Positions 6,311 through 15,258 are shown, numbered from the stretch's first letter. The stretch is DNA of 22,476 nucleotides from Opitutia bacterium (GCA_947442255.1 CANEVO010000070.1:1-22476), one strand, 5' to 3'. Notes: generated by a model not told the origin, from the letters alone. Translations and numbers: made by a program.

Positions 6311-8263
6311 CTACCCTTCCGCCCGCGCCTTCGCGTCGGTTTCGATGAGTCGGCTCAACGCCTCGAGCGTCGTACGCACGCGGGCCTTCACGGCCGGCAA
6401 CTCGCCCGGCGATCCGACCTGCTCGTTGGCGAAGAGGTAAAACTTCATCTTCGGCTCCGTGCCGCTGCCCCGGGCGGCGAAGCTGTAGCCGTTGGCGAGC
6501 GTGACGAGATAGAGATCCTGCTTCGGGATTTCGTCGCCATCGGCATCGATGATCGTCTCGCGCCCGAAGTCCTGGAACTTGGTCACGCCCACGTCGCCGA
6601 ACGCCTGCGGCGGCCGCGCGCGATAGGTGTCGAGGATCCGCTTGATCTTCGCGTTGCCGCTCGCGCCCTCGTAGTAGATGTTAATCACGCTTTCGAGATA
6701 GAAGCCGTAGCGGAGGAACAACCCGTCGAGATATTCCGGCACCGTCAGTCCGCGGCTCTTCACCCAGGCGCAGAGTTCGGCAAACATCAGGCAGGCCGAG
6801 TTGCCGTCCTTGTCGCGCAGGAGATCGTTCGGCAAATAGCCGTAACTTTCCTCGCAGCCAAACGCGTAGAAGGTGCTGTGCTGGAGCAGGAGCCGGGCCC
6901 GCTCCTCGAAGGGCGTGGCCTCATAGTCGAAGCCCGGACCCATCGCCGCGCGCAACCGATCCTCATACACCCGCATCTTCGCGGCGATCCACTTGAACCC
7001 AGTCAGCGTGTTGATGACCTTCACGCCGTGCCCGGCACCGATGGCATCCTGCAGCCGCGTGGTGACAAAGGTCTTCACGATGCACGCCTGCGGCGAACCC
7101 GCCGCCGGGATCCAGCCCAGCTGTTTGTAGCGGGTCAGCCGGTACTCCGCGAGGAGCGCGCCAATCTGGTTGCCGGTCAGGAGTTCCATCCGGCCGGCCC
7201 GGTTTCGCACCGCGCAGCCCATCCGATCCGCATCAGGATCGGTCGCCAGCACGACGTCGCAGCCTTGCGCCTCCGCGAGGGCGATGGCGCGGGCGAGGGC
7301 CTCCGCGTTCTCTGGATTCGGCGACTTGACGGTTGGGAACCGGCCATCGAACTCGAGTTGCTCGGGCACCGGTAACACCTCGCACCCCGCATGGATCAGC
7401 AACGGCACCGAATGCACTGCGCCCGTGCCATGAATGTTGGTGAACGCGATTTTCACTTTCGACCGCCGCAGGATCTCCGGATCGAGGGCGGCCTTCGCCG
7501 CCACCGCGAGATAAGCGTCGTCGGCGTTTCGCCCCAGCGTGGTTACACCCTCGAGCCGGGCGGTGAGGAAGCGACCAATCTCCGCGAGCGGCACCGCGTT
7601 CACTTCCTCCACGATCCTGCGATCGTGCGGCGGCACCACCTGCGCGCCGTCCTCGAAATAGGCCTTGAAGCCATTGTCGTGGGGCGGATTGTGGCTCGCG
7701 GTGATCACCACGCCAGCGTGGGCCTGCAGCCAGCGCACCGAGAAACTCAATTGGGGCGTCGGCCGCGGTCCGCCGAACAGAAAGGCGTCGCCGCCGAGCT
7801 GCGTCCAAGTTGACACCGCCAGCTCCGAGAAATGCCGGGAGAAGTGTCGGACATCGTGGGCGATCACGAGCTTTGGTCGGGCGGCGACGCCCGGCTTCGC
7901 CGCCAGATACTTTTTCGTGTAGCGAAACAGCCCGATCACGGCGCGGATGAGCGTGAAGTCGTTCAGCAGGTTGCTGCCAATGGCCGCGTGCTCCGGTGAA
8001 CTCGCGGCGTTAATCCGCCCGGTTTCAGCCGTCGCGGGCAACACGCCCGCCGTGCGTCCACGCATGCCGCCGGTGCCGAACTCGAGAAAGCGATAGAAGC
8101 GATCGTTCAACTCGCCCCACGCCTGCTTCGCCACCAACTCCTCGATGCTCGCCTCGGCCCACGCCGGCAGCCGGGCGGCGAGAAAGGCCGCGATGTTCTC
8201 CGCGGTACCGGGAAGCAATTGTCCGGCCTGCGCGGCCGCGTTGATGCGATCAAGGGTGGTCAT
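6311..8263 (-). CDS. Phosphoglucomutase/phosphomannomutase (alpha-D-phosphohexomutase)
   Basis: This 650-residue phospho-sugar mutase interconverts hexose 6-phosphate and hexose 1-phosphate in the cytoplasm. All four active-site elements are present: the phosphoserine loop VVITASHNPPHDNG (Ser180), the metal loop ATDPDADRMG (Asp342, 344, 346), the sugar loop GCEESYGY, and the phosphate-binding loop ARGSGTEPKMKFY near the C-terminus. FGTGGMRG near the N-terminus is also typical of the longer PGM2/PgcA-type members, which run about 560-620 residues. The start ATG at 8263 is preferred over one 11 codons upstream, because the shorter form begins MTTLDRINAAAQ like an ordinary N-terminus. It lies 80 bp downstream of the UDP-sugar pyrophosphorylase on the same strand. 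The pair could convert glucose 6-phosphate to a UDP-sugar. Confidence 0.93.
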   Translation of the reverse strand: MTTLDRINAAAQAGQLLPGTAENIAAFLAARLPAWAEASIEELVAKQAWGELNDRFYRFLEFGTGGMRGRTAGVLPATAETGRINAASSPEHAAIGSNLLNDFTLIRAVIGLFRYTKKYLAAKPGVAARPKLVIAHDVRHFSRHFSELAVSTWTQLGGDAFLFGGPRPTPQLSFSVRWLQAHAGVVITASHNPPHDNGFKAYFEDGAQVVPPHDRRIVEEVNAVPLAEIGRFLTARLEGVTTLGRNADDAYLAVAAKAALDPEILRRSKVKIAFTNIHGTGAVHSVPLLIHAGCEVLPVPEQLEFDGRFPTVKSPNPENAEALARAIALAEAQGCDVVLATDPDADRMGCAVRNRAGRMELLTGNQIGALLAEYRLTRYKQLGWIPAAGSPQACIVKTFVTTRLQDAIGAGHGVKVINTLTGFKWIAAKMRVYEDRLRAAMGPGFDYEATPFEERARLLLQHSTFYAFGCEESYGYLPNDLLRDKDGNSACLMFAELCAWVKSRGLTVPEYLDGLFLRYGFYLESVINIYYEGASGNAKIKRILDTYRARPPQAFGDVGVTKFQDFGRETIIDADGDEIPKQDLYLVTLANGYSFAARGSGTEPKMKFYLFANEQVGSPGELPAVKARVRTTLEALSRLIETDAKARAEG

Positions 8264-8343
8264 GCAAAATTGTGGAAGCGGTCCGGACGGCTCCACTCCG
8301 TTCAGTCCCGGCGCCGACGCGGGCGGCGATCGCCGGGCGGGGC

Positions 8344-9789
8344 CTAGGCGAGGTGAAGTCCGTCACGAACCGGCGGCGTCGGCGACAGTTTTTTCCACGC
8401 GTCGGCGAAGGAGTCTTCGTCGTAACCGAAAAGAGGCGACACCTCGATCTTTGCGGCGGGCAGCCCGGTGGCGTCGGTCGCGACCTCGGCCCCGTTGGCC
8501 TTCAACCAGCGGGCAAACTGCCGGCGCTGGTCGTCGCGACAGGTCTGGGGCGAATCGCGCCCCTCCGCATTCTTGACCGGCGAAAAATCGTCCTGCCGCA
8601 GCGTCTCGATCAGAACCGGATGGCGGGCGAAGGGCAGCGCATCAAAGACGAACATCTCGAACTTCACGCCGTTCGCCTTCGCCGGCTTCACCTCGGCTCC
8701 GCTCATATCGATGGTCGGGATTTTTTTGTCGGCGCGATGGAAGGGCATCGCGGGACCGGAGGCCTGGTCCTGGCCAACCGGGGCGCGCGCCATTTGGCGA
8801 ACGAACTCCCGATCGAGGATGTGCACCGCGATGCTCCCGCCGATGTAGCGCAGCCGGCCGGCCGCGTCGGTTTCCCGCTGCCGGGCCATCGGCAGGTCCG
8901 AGTACTCGATCACGAGCGTGCGGCCGCGCTGCACGCAGAAATGCCCGACCTTCTCCTCGGCATAGGCCTTGAGCACCACCTTGCTCGACATCTCCGATTT
9001 CCGCTGGACGTGCCAGCCGATGAAGGCCGGGTCGATGCATCGGACGAGCGGATTGTCCACCTGGAAATAACTCAGGGTATCGATGCCCTCCGCCGCCATC
9101 CGGTCGAGCGCGCCGCTGCGGTCAAGCGCGCGCAACGATCCGCCGTGGCCGTCGGGCGACAGCGCGATCGCCTCCTTGCCCTCGAGAAGGATCTTGCCGT
9201 TGAAGTCCACCGCCGGCATCCGCCCCTGGCGAAAAAAATGCACCCGCCCACGATCGAGGCCGAAGTACCCCTGCCCGGCGAAGAACGCTTCCGTCGCAGC
9301 ATGGTTCGCATGGCTGGTCATGATGAACCAGTGCAGCGGACGACCATAGCGCACACCGGCCGCGCGGATTTTCTCGGCAAAGACCTGGAAGAGCGGCTTC
9401 CCGTGAATCGGGGTGACAGGAAAGGTGCCCTTCGGCCCGTCGTAACCGAGCCGGGTGCCCTGCCCGCCTGCCACGGTGAACGCTGCGACGCGACCCGCCC
9501 GCAAGGCCGCCTCGCCGGCCGCCTTGGCCTGCGCCCAGGCGGCTGGATCGCCGCCGTGCTCGGGCCGCGGTTCGTAGGGCGCCGGCGCGAGGTCCGTCAG
9601 ATCGAGACCCGTGGCACCGTGGCCCGTCACCAGCGTCCGGTGCAGGCGCTCGATTTCGGCGAGGTCAATTTCCGCCGCCTCTTCGATCAGGCGGCGCTGC
9701 GCGTCCGGCGCGAGCTGATCGAAGAAGGCGAAGACCTGACCCTGACCGGCGCGTTGAAAGGAAGCGATGACCTGAGTGGAGTTCTTCAG
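8344..9789 (-). CDS. UDP-sugar pyrophosphorylase, eukaryotic AGX/UAP-like family
   Basis: This nucleotidyltransferase joins UTP to a sugar 1-phosphate (glucose 1-phosphate or N-acetylhexosamine 1-phosphate). The signature TVAGGQGTRLGYDGPKG lies near residues 105-121. Other AGX-like blocks are WFIMTSHANHAATEAFF, FFRQGRMPAVDFNGKILLE, SPDGHGGSLRAL, YFQVDNPLV, KFEMFVFDALPFA and LRQDDFSPVKNAEG. The first ordinary start codon, GTG at 9630, would give 428 residues. However, the frame upstream encodes a clear family N-terminus (FQRAGQGQVFAFFDQLAPDA, resembling the AGX start that reads SKAGQEHLLRFWNEL). That stretch is open only back to a TGA at 9804 and contains no ATG, GTG or TTG. The start is therefore probably CTG 9789 (used here, 481 residues), ATC 9792 or ATT 9798. 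Substrate specificity cannot be assigned. It sits between the ftsB-like gene and the phosphohexomutase. Confidence 0.88.
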   Translation of the reverse strand: MKNSTQVIASFQRAGQGQVFAFFDQLAPDAQRRLIEEAAEIDLAEIERLHRTLVTGHGATGLDLTDLAPAPYEPRPEHGGDPAAWAQAKAAGEAALRAGRVAAFTVAGGQGTRLGYDGPKGTFPVTPIHGKPLFQVFAEKIRAAGVRYGRPLHWFIMTSHANHAATEAFFAGQGYFGLDRGRVHFFRQGRMPAVDFNGKILLEGKEAIALSPDGHGGSLRALDRSGALDRMAAEGIDTLSYFQVDNPLVRCIDPAFIGWHVQRKSEMSSKVVLKAYAEEKVGHFCVQRGRTLVIEYSDLPMARQRETDAAGRLRYIGGSIAVHILDREFVRQMARAPVGQDQASGPAMPFHRADKKIPTIDMSGAEVKPAKANGVKFEMFVFDALPFARHPVLIETLRQDDFSPVKNAEGRDSPQTCRDDQRRQFARWLKANGAEVATDATGLPAAKIEVSPLFGYDEDSFADAWKKLSPTPPVRDGLHLA

Positions 9790-9846
9790 GATGGAAATTG
9801 TTCAGGCCGCGTGATGGCGGGTTCGATTTTAAAACCAGGGAAAAGC

Positions 9847-10128
9847 TTAGTCCTCGAATCGAAAGATGGTCTCGCCCGGTCGGGCATAGCTCATCCGATT
9901 GCGAATCACCTTCTCGACGAAGTCGCGATCCGTCCGCAACCGCGCGAGAATCCGTTCCTGCTCCTGCAAACGGGCCTCCGCCTCGGCCAGCCGGAGCCGG
10001 ATTTCCGTCTCGGTGTACTTCAACTGCCGGTACTGCGCCCGCTCCTCCAGCAGGAGGACGCCCGCGCCCAAACCCAGCCCGGACAGCAATACGACATAGA
10101 GGGTGGTGATGAGACGGTGGGAATTCAC
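9847..10128 (-). CDS. FtsB/DivIC-like septum formation initiator protein
   Basis: This small 93-residue bitopic membrane protein has the layout of FtsB/DivIC, which act with FtsL and FtsQ/DivIB in the divisome. It has a short cytoplasmic tail and one transmembrane helix (LITTLYVVLLSGLGLGAGVLL, about residues 6-26). A charged coiled coil follows from about 29 to 70, built of repeated E-A-E-A-R and L-Q-E-Q-E-R segments. The conserved C-terminal block is VEKVIRNRMSYARPGETIF, close to the family pattern of E-x-x-A-R-x-x-x-x-x-x-x-P-G-E. GTG at 10128 is chosen because it falls just before the helix. The reading frame upstream overlaps the divergent GspB-like gene and has no family character. It is the first gene of a same-strand run with the pyrophosphorylase and the phosphohexomutase. 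Confidence 0.85.
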   Translation of the reverse strand: MNSHRLITTLYVVLLSGLGLGAGVLLLEERAQYRQLKYTETEIRLRLAEAEARLQEQERILARLRTDRDFVEKVIRNRMSYARPGETIFRFED

Positions 10129-10234
10129 TCTCGCCCGTCGATCAACGGCCTCCCGGGAGCGGGAGTAAAGGAGATTTAAATCCCGCACGGCGCCGGCGGT
10201 GCGAACGGGAGAGCCGGCCGGCCGGCCTCGCCCG

Positions 10235-10890
10235 ATGAGCCTGATTAACGATGCCCTGAAGAAGGCCCAGTGTTCCCGCACCGCCGATCCGGCTGACCTC
10301 GGCGTGCCGATCCCAGATGGTGCTTCCCGGGTCGCGCGCCGCCGCCCGCCACCAGCGCCCGGACCATACTGCTGTACGCCAGTGGTGGTCTCGTGCTCTT
10401 CGTCCTTTGCGTGGTGGGCACGGTGTGGGTCCTGAATCGCCCCACGCCCGTCGCTCCTGTCGCCCAAGCGAAGCCCGCCCCGACCGTGGCCGGCCCGGCG
10501 CCGACACCCGTCGTCGCCGCGTCAGCACCTCCCACGCTGGGCACGCCCACGCCGCCGCCGGTCGCCAAGGCTTCGGCGCCCGTGGCCGAGCCGCCGAAGC
10601 CCTCTCTTGTCGCCACTCCGCCTTCCGCCTCGTCGACACCTCCACCGGCCGTTCTGCCTGCGGCCGCCGTCGTCGTCCCGGATGAACGCATTAACCTGTT
10701 TCTCGATGGCCTGCGGATCAACGCAGTCCGGATGCAGCCGGGCGGCGACAGCCGCGTCATGATGAACGATCGCGTGTTTCGCCTGAACGACGTTGTGGAT
10801 CGCACGCTCAACCTGCGCCTCACCAAGGTGGATCCCAACCAACTCACGTTCACTGACGCCAACGGCCACATCTACGGGAAGTTCTTCTGA
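10235..10890 (+). CDS. GspB-like type II secretion-associated membrane protein, interrupted by a frameshift
   Basis: The ATG at 10235 opens with MSLINDALKKAQ, the hallmark N-terminus of GspB/ExeB-type proteins. That frame then loses sense and stops at 10435. The continuation lies one base back in phase. From about 10363 it reads TILLYASGGLVLFVLCVVGT (transmembrane helix), then a long Pro/Ala linker (about 10440-10680). A conserved C-terminal domain follows, with INLFLDGLRINAVR, VMMNDRVFRLNDVV and LTFTDANGHIYGKFF, ending at the stop at 10890. The second frame has a TGA at 10294, so the switch must occur between about 10297 and 10363, in a GC-rich run of GCGCGCC and GCCGCC units. One missing base would explain it. 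Either the gene is broken or the assembly has an error. Partner secretion genes are not in view. A caller without frameshift correction would report only GTG 10393-10890. Confidence 0.75.
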
Positions 10891-10915
10891 CGTCCGTCCC
10901 GCGACGGCCTCATGG

Positions 10916-11043
10916 GTAGGGGCGCAGTCTTGCTGCGCCCAAGGGGCGTTCGAACGACGTGGCGGGCGCGGTCCCTCGACCTGCTCGGGACCCTGAGCTG
11001 GCCAAACGGACAAGACTGCGCTCCGACAAAATCCGCCCCCTAC
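10916..11043. repeat. Inverted pair of GTAGGGG-head hairpin repeats (B1), overlapping uxuA stop
   Basis: The left arm begins GTAGGGGCGCAGTCTTGCTG and folds into a GGGCGCAG/CTGCGCCC stem. The right arm, read from 11043 on the other strand, begins GTAGGGGGCGG and contains the same GCGCAGTCTTG (11011-11021). The TAG of the right head is the uxuA stop codon. Related pairs occur at 15397 and 18217. Confidence 0.65.
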
Positions 11044-12236
11044 TCCCTTGGCCACTCCAGCGCCCGCGACACGCCCAGCTGCAATCCGCGCAATTCCGCG
11101 AGCCCGCGGAGCCGGCCGATGAGCGAATAACCCGGACACGCGGGCGCCGGCCGTCGGAAATCGTCGAGCATCATGTGCCCGTGATCGGGTCGGAGCGTGA
11201 GCTGCCAGTCGGAGCGACCGCGGCGCTGCCGCTCCCGCTGTTCCTGCAGCAGCGCGCCCACCACCGCTGGCATATCCGTGCTGCCCTCGAGGTGATTGGC
11301 CTCGAAGAAAACGCCATCCGGTTCCCGCTGCACGCTGCGCAAGTGCACGGCATTCACCCGCGGCCCCAGGCGCCGCACGATGCCGGGCAGATCATTGTCC
11401 GCCCGCGCGCCCAGCGATCCCGTGCAATAGCACAGGCCGTTGGCCGGCCGATCGACCATCGCAGCAATCGCGGTGAGGTCGGGTTCGGTTGAAACAATTC
11501 GTGGCAAGCCCAGGACCGGAAACGGCGGATCGTCGGGATGGATCGCCAGCCGCACACCCGCCATCTCGGCCGCCGGCACGATCGCCTCGAGGAAAAGCCT
11601 GAGGTGCTCGCGCAGCCGGTCGGCGTTCACCGTGGCGTACGCCGCCAGGCGTGCGCGCAGCCCGTCGATCGTCAGCCCGAGCCGGACCCCGGGAAACAAG
11701 TCCAGCGTCTGCGCCACGAAGGCCGCACGCTGCGCCTCCGTTTGCGAGGACCAGTAGCGCGCCGCTGCCGCCTGCTCTGCGGCGGTGAATTCCGTCGGTG
11801 CACCGGGCCGTCGGAGCGCGAACAAATCGAACGCCGTGATCTTCACCGGATTGTAGAGCAGAGCCTCGGCGCCATCCGGCAGCCGGTGATGCAAATCGGT
11901 CCGAACCCAATCCATTCCCGGCATGAAATTGTAGATCACCTGATCAATCCCCGCCGCGCCGAGCCGTTCGAGCGTCAGCCGGTAATTCTCGATGTGGCGC
12001 GCGAAGTCCCCAGTGCGAGTCTTGATCGACTCGTGCACCGGGACCGACTCGACCACGCTCCAGGCCAACCCGGCGGCGGCAATTTCATCCCGCCGGCCGA
12101 CAATCGCCTCCGCGGACCACGCCTCGCCGTAGGGAACCTCGTGCAGTGAGGAGAAGATCACGGTCGCCCCGGTTTGGCGAATTTCGGCCAGGCTCACCGA
12201 GTCCGTCGGCCCGAACCAGCGCATTCCCTCCGCCAT
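11040..12236 (-). CDS. uxuA: Mannonate dehydratase
   Basis: This 398-residue enzyme dehydrates D-mannonate to 2-keto-3-deoxy-D-gluconate in glucuronate catabolism. It is close in length and sequence to E. coli UxuA (394). The N-terminus MRWFGPTDSVSLAEIRQTGAT and the block WSVVESVPVHESIKT are characteristic. Likely metal ligands are all present: H233 in LAIHPDDPPFP, C271 in CYCTGSLG, H298 in VHLRS, and D351 in LRPDHGH. The C-terminus PGYSLIGRLRGLAELRG is also conserved. ATG 12236 is chosen. GTG 12248 and ATG 12224 are also in frame, and no Shine-Dalgarno separates them. Its stop codon is supplied by the hairpin repeat B1. No other uronate gene adjoins it. It is divergent from alaS, and the two ACS-type transporters in this window are candidates for uptake of the upstream sugar acid. 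Confidence 0.95.
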   Translation of the reverse strand: MAEGMRWFGPTDSVSLAEIRQTGATVIFSSLHEVPYGEAWSAEAIVGRRDEIAAAGLAWSVVESVPVHESIKTRTGDFARHIENYRLTLERLGAAGIDQVIYNFMPGMDWVRTDLHHRLPDGAEALLYNPVKITAFDLFALRRPGAPTEFTAAEQAAAARYWSSQTEAQRAAFVAQTLDLFPGVRLGLTIDGLRARLAAYATVNADRLREHLRLFLEAIVPAAEMAGVRLAIHPDDPPFPVLGLPRIVSTEPDLTAIAAMVDRPANGLCYCTGSLGARADNDLPGIVRRLGPRVNAVHLRSVQREPDGVFFEANHLEGSTDMPAVVGALLQEQRERQRRGRSDWQLTLRPDHGHMMLDDFRRPAPACPGYSLIGRLRGLAELRGLQLGVSRALEWPRE

Positions 12237-12531
12237 CACGTTTTGCACGGCGCCACGTCAGCGAACCCGTGGTGCGTCCACAAGAGGGATTTGACGACCG
12301 GAGCTGCGCGTCGGCGACCTTGACGGAGCCAGGTCGCCGGGAGCACCAACGCGGGGACGCTTATCGGGGTTTGAATCCGGAACCCATCGGCAGGAGGTTC
12401 CAGACCACGGAGACTCTTCCTAACCCCGGGATTCCGCTGGCAATTCACGTCTTGCTAAGGCCTGCGCCCACCTCTGTCTTCTGGCCTTCACGCCCGCTTC
12501 CGGCTCCCTCCGGCACGCGGACGTGCGCGCC
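12237..12531. other. Divergent uxuA/alaS intergenic region with a 9-bp perfect hairpin
   Basis: This 295-bp gap holds both promoters. CGGCGACCT (12312-12320) and AGGTCGCCG (12331-12339) pair perfectly around a 10-nt loop. A weaker GGAACC/GGTTCC stem lies at 12379-12401. Neither has a T-run. They could be an operator or a leader structure for alaS, but no T-box or other named riboswitch pattern is recognised. No gene is supported here. Confidence 0.4.
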
Positions 12532-15246
12532 ATGACTTCCGCCGAAATCCGCCAGAGCTTCCTCGATTTCTTCGCCGCCCAGGGGCACACGATCGTCCCC
12601 TCGTCGTCGCTGCTGCCCGACTCCCCCGGCCTGCTGTTCACCAACGCCGGCATGAATCAATTCGTGCCCATTTTCCTCGGTGAAAAAGCGGCGGACGTCG
12701 GCAAGTGGGCCGGCGCCCGGGCTGCCCGCGACACCCGCGCCGCGGACACGCAGAAGTGCATTCGCGCGGGCGGCAAACACAACGACCTCGAGGATGTCGG
12801 CTTCGACACCTACCACCACACGCTCTTCGAGATGCTGGGCAACTGGTCCTTCGGCGACTATTTCAAGACCGAGTCGCTCACCTGGGGCTGGGAGCTCATC
12901 ACCAAGGTCTGGGGCATCCCGCCGAAGCGTCTCTTCGCCACGGTCTATGCGCCGGACAAGACCAAAGGAGATCCCTCAGACTTTGATCAGGAGGCCTATG
13001 ACATCTGGGCCGGCATTTTCCGAAAGGAGGGACTCGATCCCGCCGTTCACATCGTCCACGGGAACAAGAAGGATAATTTCTGGATGATGGGCGACACCGG
13101 CCCCTGCGGCCCGTGCTCGGAAATCCACTTCAACCTGCTCCCCTCCGACGACGAGACCGCCGGCCGCCAGCTCGTCAACTCGAGCAGCCCGCGCTGTATC
13201 GAGATTTGGAATCACGTCTTCATCCAGTTCAACGCCAACGCCGACGGCACCTTCTCGCCGCTCGCGGCCAAGCACGTCGACACCGGCATGGGCTTCGAGC
13301 GCGTCGCCGGGATTCACGCGACGACGGATGGCTTCAAGGACTTCAGCCGCGATCCATCCAACTACAACGCGGATGCCTTCGCCCCGCTGCTGACGACGAT
13401 TGCCGCCCTCTCCGGCAAAGTTTACCAGGCCACGGTCCCCACGAAGCGCGAAGGCCTGACCGAACAGGAGAACATCGACGTCGCCTTCCGCGTCCTCGCC
13501 GATCACGCCCGCTGCGTTTCCTGCGCCATCGCCGACAGCATCCTGCCCGGCAACGAGGGCCGCAATTACGTCATCCGGAGAATCCTGCGTCGCGGAATTC
13601 TCTACGGCAAAAAAATCGGCCTTTCGGCCGGTTGTTTTGAGCAACTCGTGGCTCCAGTGGTGGAGTCTCTCGGTGCCGTCTTCCCCGAGTTGAGGCAACA
13701 GCAGGACATCATTCGCCGCGTCATCCGCAGCGAGGAGGAGAGTTTCGGACGGACGCTGGACAAGGGCCTCCATCAATTCCAGTTCGCGATCGATCTACAC
13801 CCCGACTCAAAGGTGGTCACTGGGGACCTAGCTTTCCAACTCTACGACACCTACGGCTTCCCACTCGACATGACCCAACTCCTCGCCACCGAGCGAGGAC
13901 TGACCGTCGATGTCGCTGGATTCGAACGTGAAATGGATAAGCAACGCGCGCGAGGGCGCGCTGCCCAGAAAAAGGAAATTATCGTCGCCGCCACCGAGGG
14001 CGACGCCGCCACCGATCAAAAGGCCACCGTCTTCACCGGTTACCTCCAGACCAGCGGAAAGGGCCACCTGATCGATGTCGTCCACTCCGGGAAGGACGCG
14101 TTCCTCGTTTTCGATCAGACTCCGTTCTATGCGGAGATGGGCGGGCAGGCCGGCGACACCGGCTCCGCGTTGATCAATGGCACGCTCGTCCACCTCACCG
14201 ACACAGTGAAGGACAAGGCCGGCCGCCACCTCCACAAGGTCGCCCCCGCCTCCGGCCTCGTCATCCCGCAGCCCGGCGCCACCGCCGAGCTCGCGGTCGA
14301 CGTCAGCCGCCGCCGCGCCATTTCCCGCCACCACTCTGCCGCCCATCTGATCCATTGGGCGCTCCGCAAGACGCTCGGCACGCACGTTCGGCAGGCCGGC
14401 ACGTCGAAGACTCCCGAACGGATGCGCTTCGACTTCTCGCACTTTGAGGCCGTGACGCATGCGCAGATCCTCGAGATCGAACGGCTCGTCAACGAGCGCG
14501 TGATCGACAACGCGAAGGTCGATTCCTACGAGACCGAGTTCGACCAGAAACCGGCCGACACGCTCGCCTTCTTCGGGGACAAATACGGCCGGATCGTCCG
14601 CGTCGTCGACATCGGCGGTTACAGCCGCGAACTCTGCGGCGGCACGCACGTCAGCACCACGGGAGAAATCGGCCTGATCAAGATCGTCGCCGAGATGGCC
14701 GTCGCCGCCGGCACGCGCCGGATCGAAGCCGTCGCCGGTGGCGCCGCCTATGACTTCATGGCGCAGCGCGAAGCCGCCCTCGCCGCGGTCAACGCGCGAC
14801 TCAACGCCGGCCCGTTGGACGTCGCCCAGAAACTCGAGTCGGTACTCACGCACCAGAAGGAACTCGAACGCCGCCTGAAGGTGTACGAGCAGAAGGCCTC
14901 CGCCGGACTCGCCGACGAACTCGCCGCCAAGCCCGGACGGAAGGGCGAACTCGCGTGGGTCGCTTCCGTCGTCACCACCGATTCGCCCGAGACGCTTCGC
15001 TCCCTTGGCTCGCAGGTTCTCGCCAAGGTCGGTGAAGGCGTCGTGATCCTCGGCGCGGCCTTCGGCGACAAGGCGACCGTCGTCGCGTTTTGCTCTCCCG
15101 GAGCGATCCAAGCCGGCCACCAGGCCGGCAAGCTGGTCAACGCCCTCTCGCAGCAACTCGGCGGCAAGGGCGGAGGCAAGCCCGACTTCGCGATGGGTGG
15201 CGGCAAGGAAGTCGGCAAGCTGGCCGAAATTCTCGCGCAGGCCTGA
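12532..15246 (+). CDS. alaS: Alanyl-tRNA synthetase
   Basis: This 904-residue class II synthetase charges tRNA-Ala. The catalytic core begins IRQSFLDFFAAQGHTIVPSS, with motif LLFTNAGMNQFVPIFLG, then CIRAGGKHNDLEDVGFD and HHTLFEMLGNWSFGDYFK, which surround the active site. The editing domain carries its zinc ligands: H601 and H605 in HHSAAHLIH, and C702 and H706 in CGGTHVS. The C-terminal domain ends with the glycine-rich GGKGGGKPDFAMGGG. The start at ATG 12532 fits the family N-terminus, and GTG 12523 would add three residues. The region after FLGEKAADVGKWAGARAARD is longer than in E. coli AlaS (876 residues). A perfect 27-nt palindrome begins 13 bp after the stop. The gene stands alone. Confidence 0.97.
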   Translation: MTSAEIRQSFLDFFAAQGHTIVPSSSLLPDSPGLLFTNAGMNQFVPIFLGEKAADVGKWAGARAARDTRAADTQKCIRAGGKHNDLEDVGFDTYHHTLFEMLGNWSFGDYFKTESLTWGWELITKVWGIPPKRLFATVYAPDKTKGDPSDFDQEAYDIWAGIFRKEGLDPAVHIVHGNKKDNFWMMGDTGPCGPCSEIHFNLLPSDDETAGRQLVNSSSPRCIEIWNHVFIQFNANADGTFSPLAAKHVDTGMGFERVAGIHATTDGFKDFSRDPSNYNADAFAPLLTTIAALSGKVYQATVPTKREGLTEQENIDVAFRVLADHARCVSCAIADSILPGNEGRNYVIRRILRRGILYGKKIGLSAGCFEQLVAPVVESLGAVFPELRQQQDIIRRVIRSEEESFGRTLDKGLHQFQFAIDLHPDSKVVTGDLAFQLYDTYGFPLDMTQLLATERGLTVDVAGFEREMDKQRARGRAAQKKEIIVAATEGDAATDQKATVFTGYLQTSGKGHLIDVVHSGKDAFLVFDQTPFYAEMGGQAGDTGSALINGTLVHLTDTVKDKAGRHLHKVAPASGLVIPQPGATAELAVDVSRRRAISRHHSAAHLIHWALRKTLGTHVRQAGTSKTPERMRFDFSHFEAVTHAQILEIERLVNERVIDNAKVDSYETEFDQKPADTLAFFGDKYGRIVRVVDIGGYSRELCGGTHVSTTGEIGLIKIVAEMAVAAGTRRIEAVAGGAAYDFMAQREAALAAVNARLNAGPLDVAQKLESVLTHQKELERRLKVYEQKASAGLADELAAKPGRKGELAWVASVVTTDSPETLRSLGSQVLAKVGEGVVILGAAFGDKATVVAFCSPGAIQAGHQAGKLVNALSQQLGGKGGGKPDFAMGGGKEVGKLAEILAQA

Positions 15247-15258
15247 GCCGCCGCGGCC

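Noticed and set aside
8272..10179. 635-codon plus-strand open frame
   Set aside because: It covers the pyrophosphorylase, the gap and the ftsB-like gene on the other strand. It is an antisense artefact of high GC.
13828..15156. 442-codon minus-strand open frame inside alaS
   Set aside because: It is the antisense shadow of alaS, which has its editing-domain zinc ligands and core motifs intact on the plus strand.
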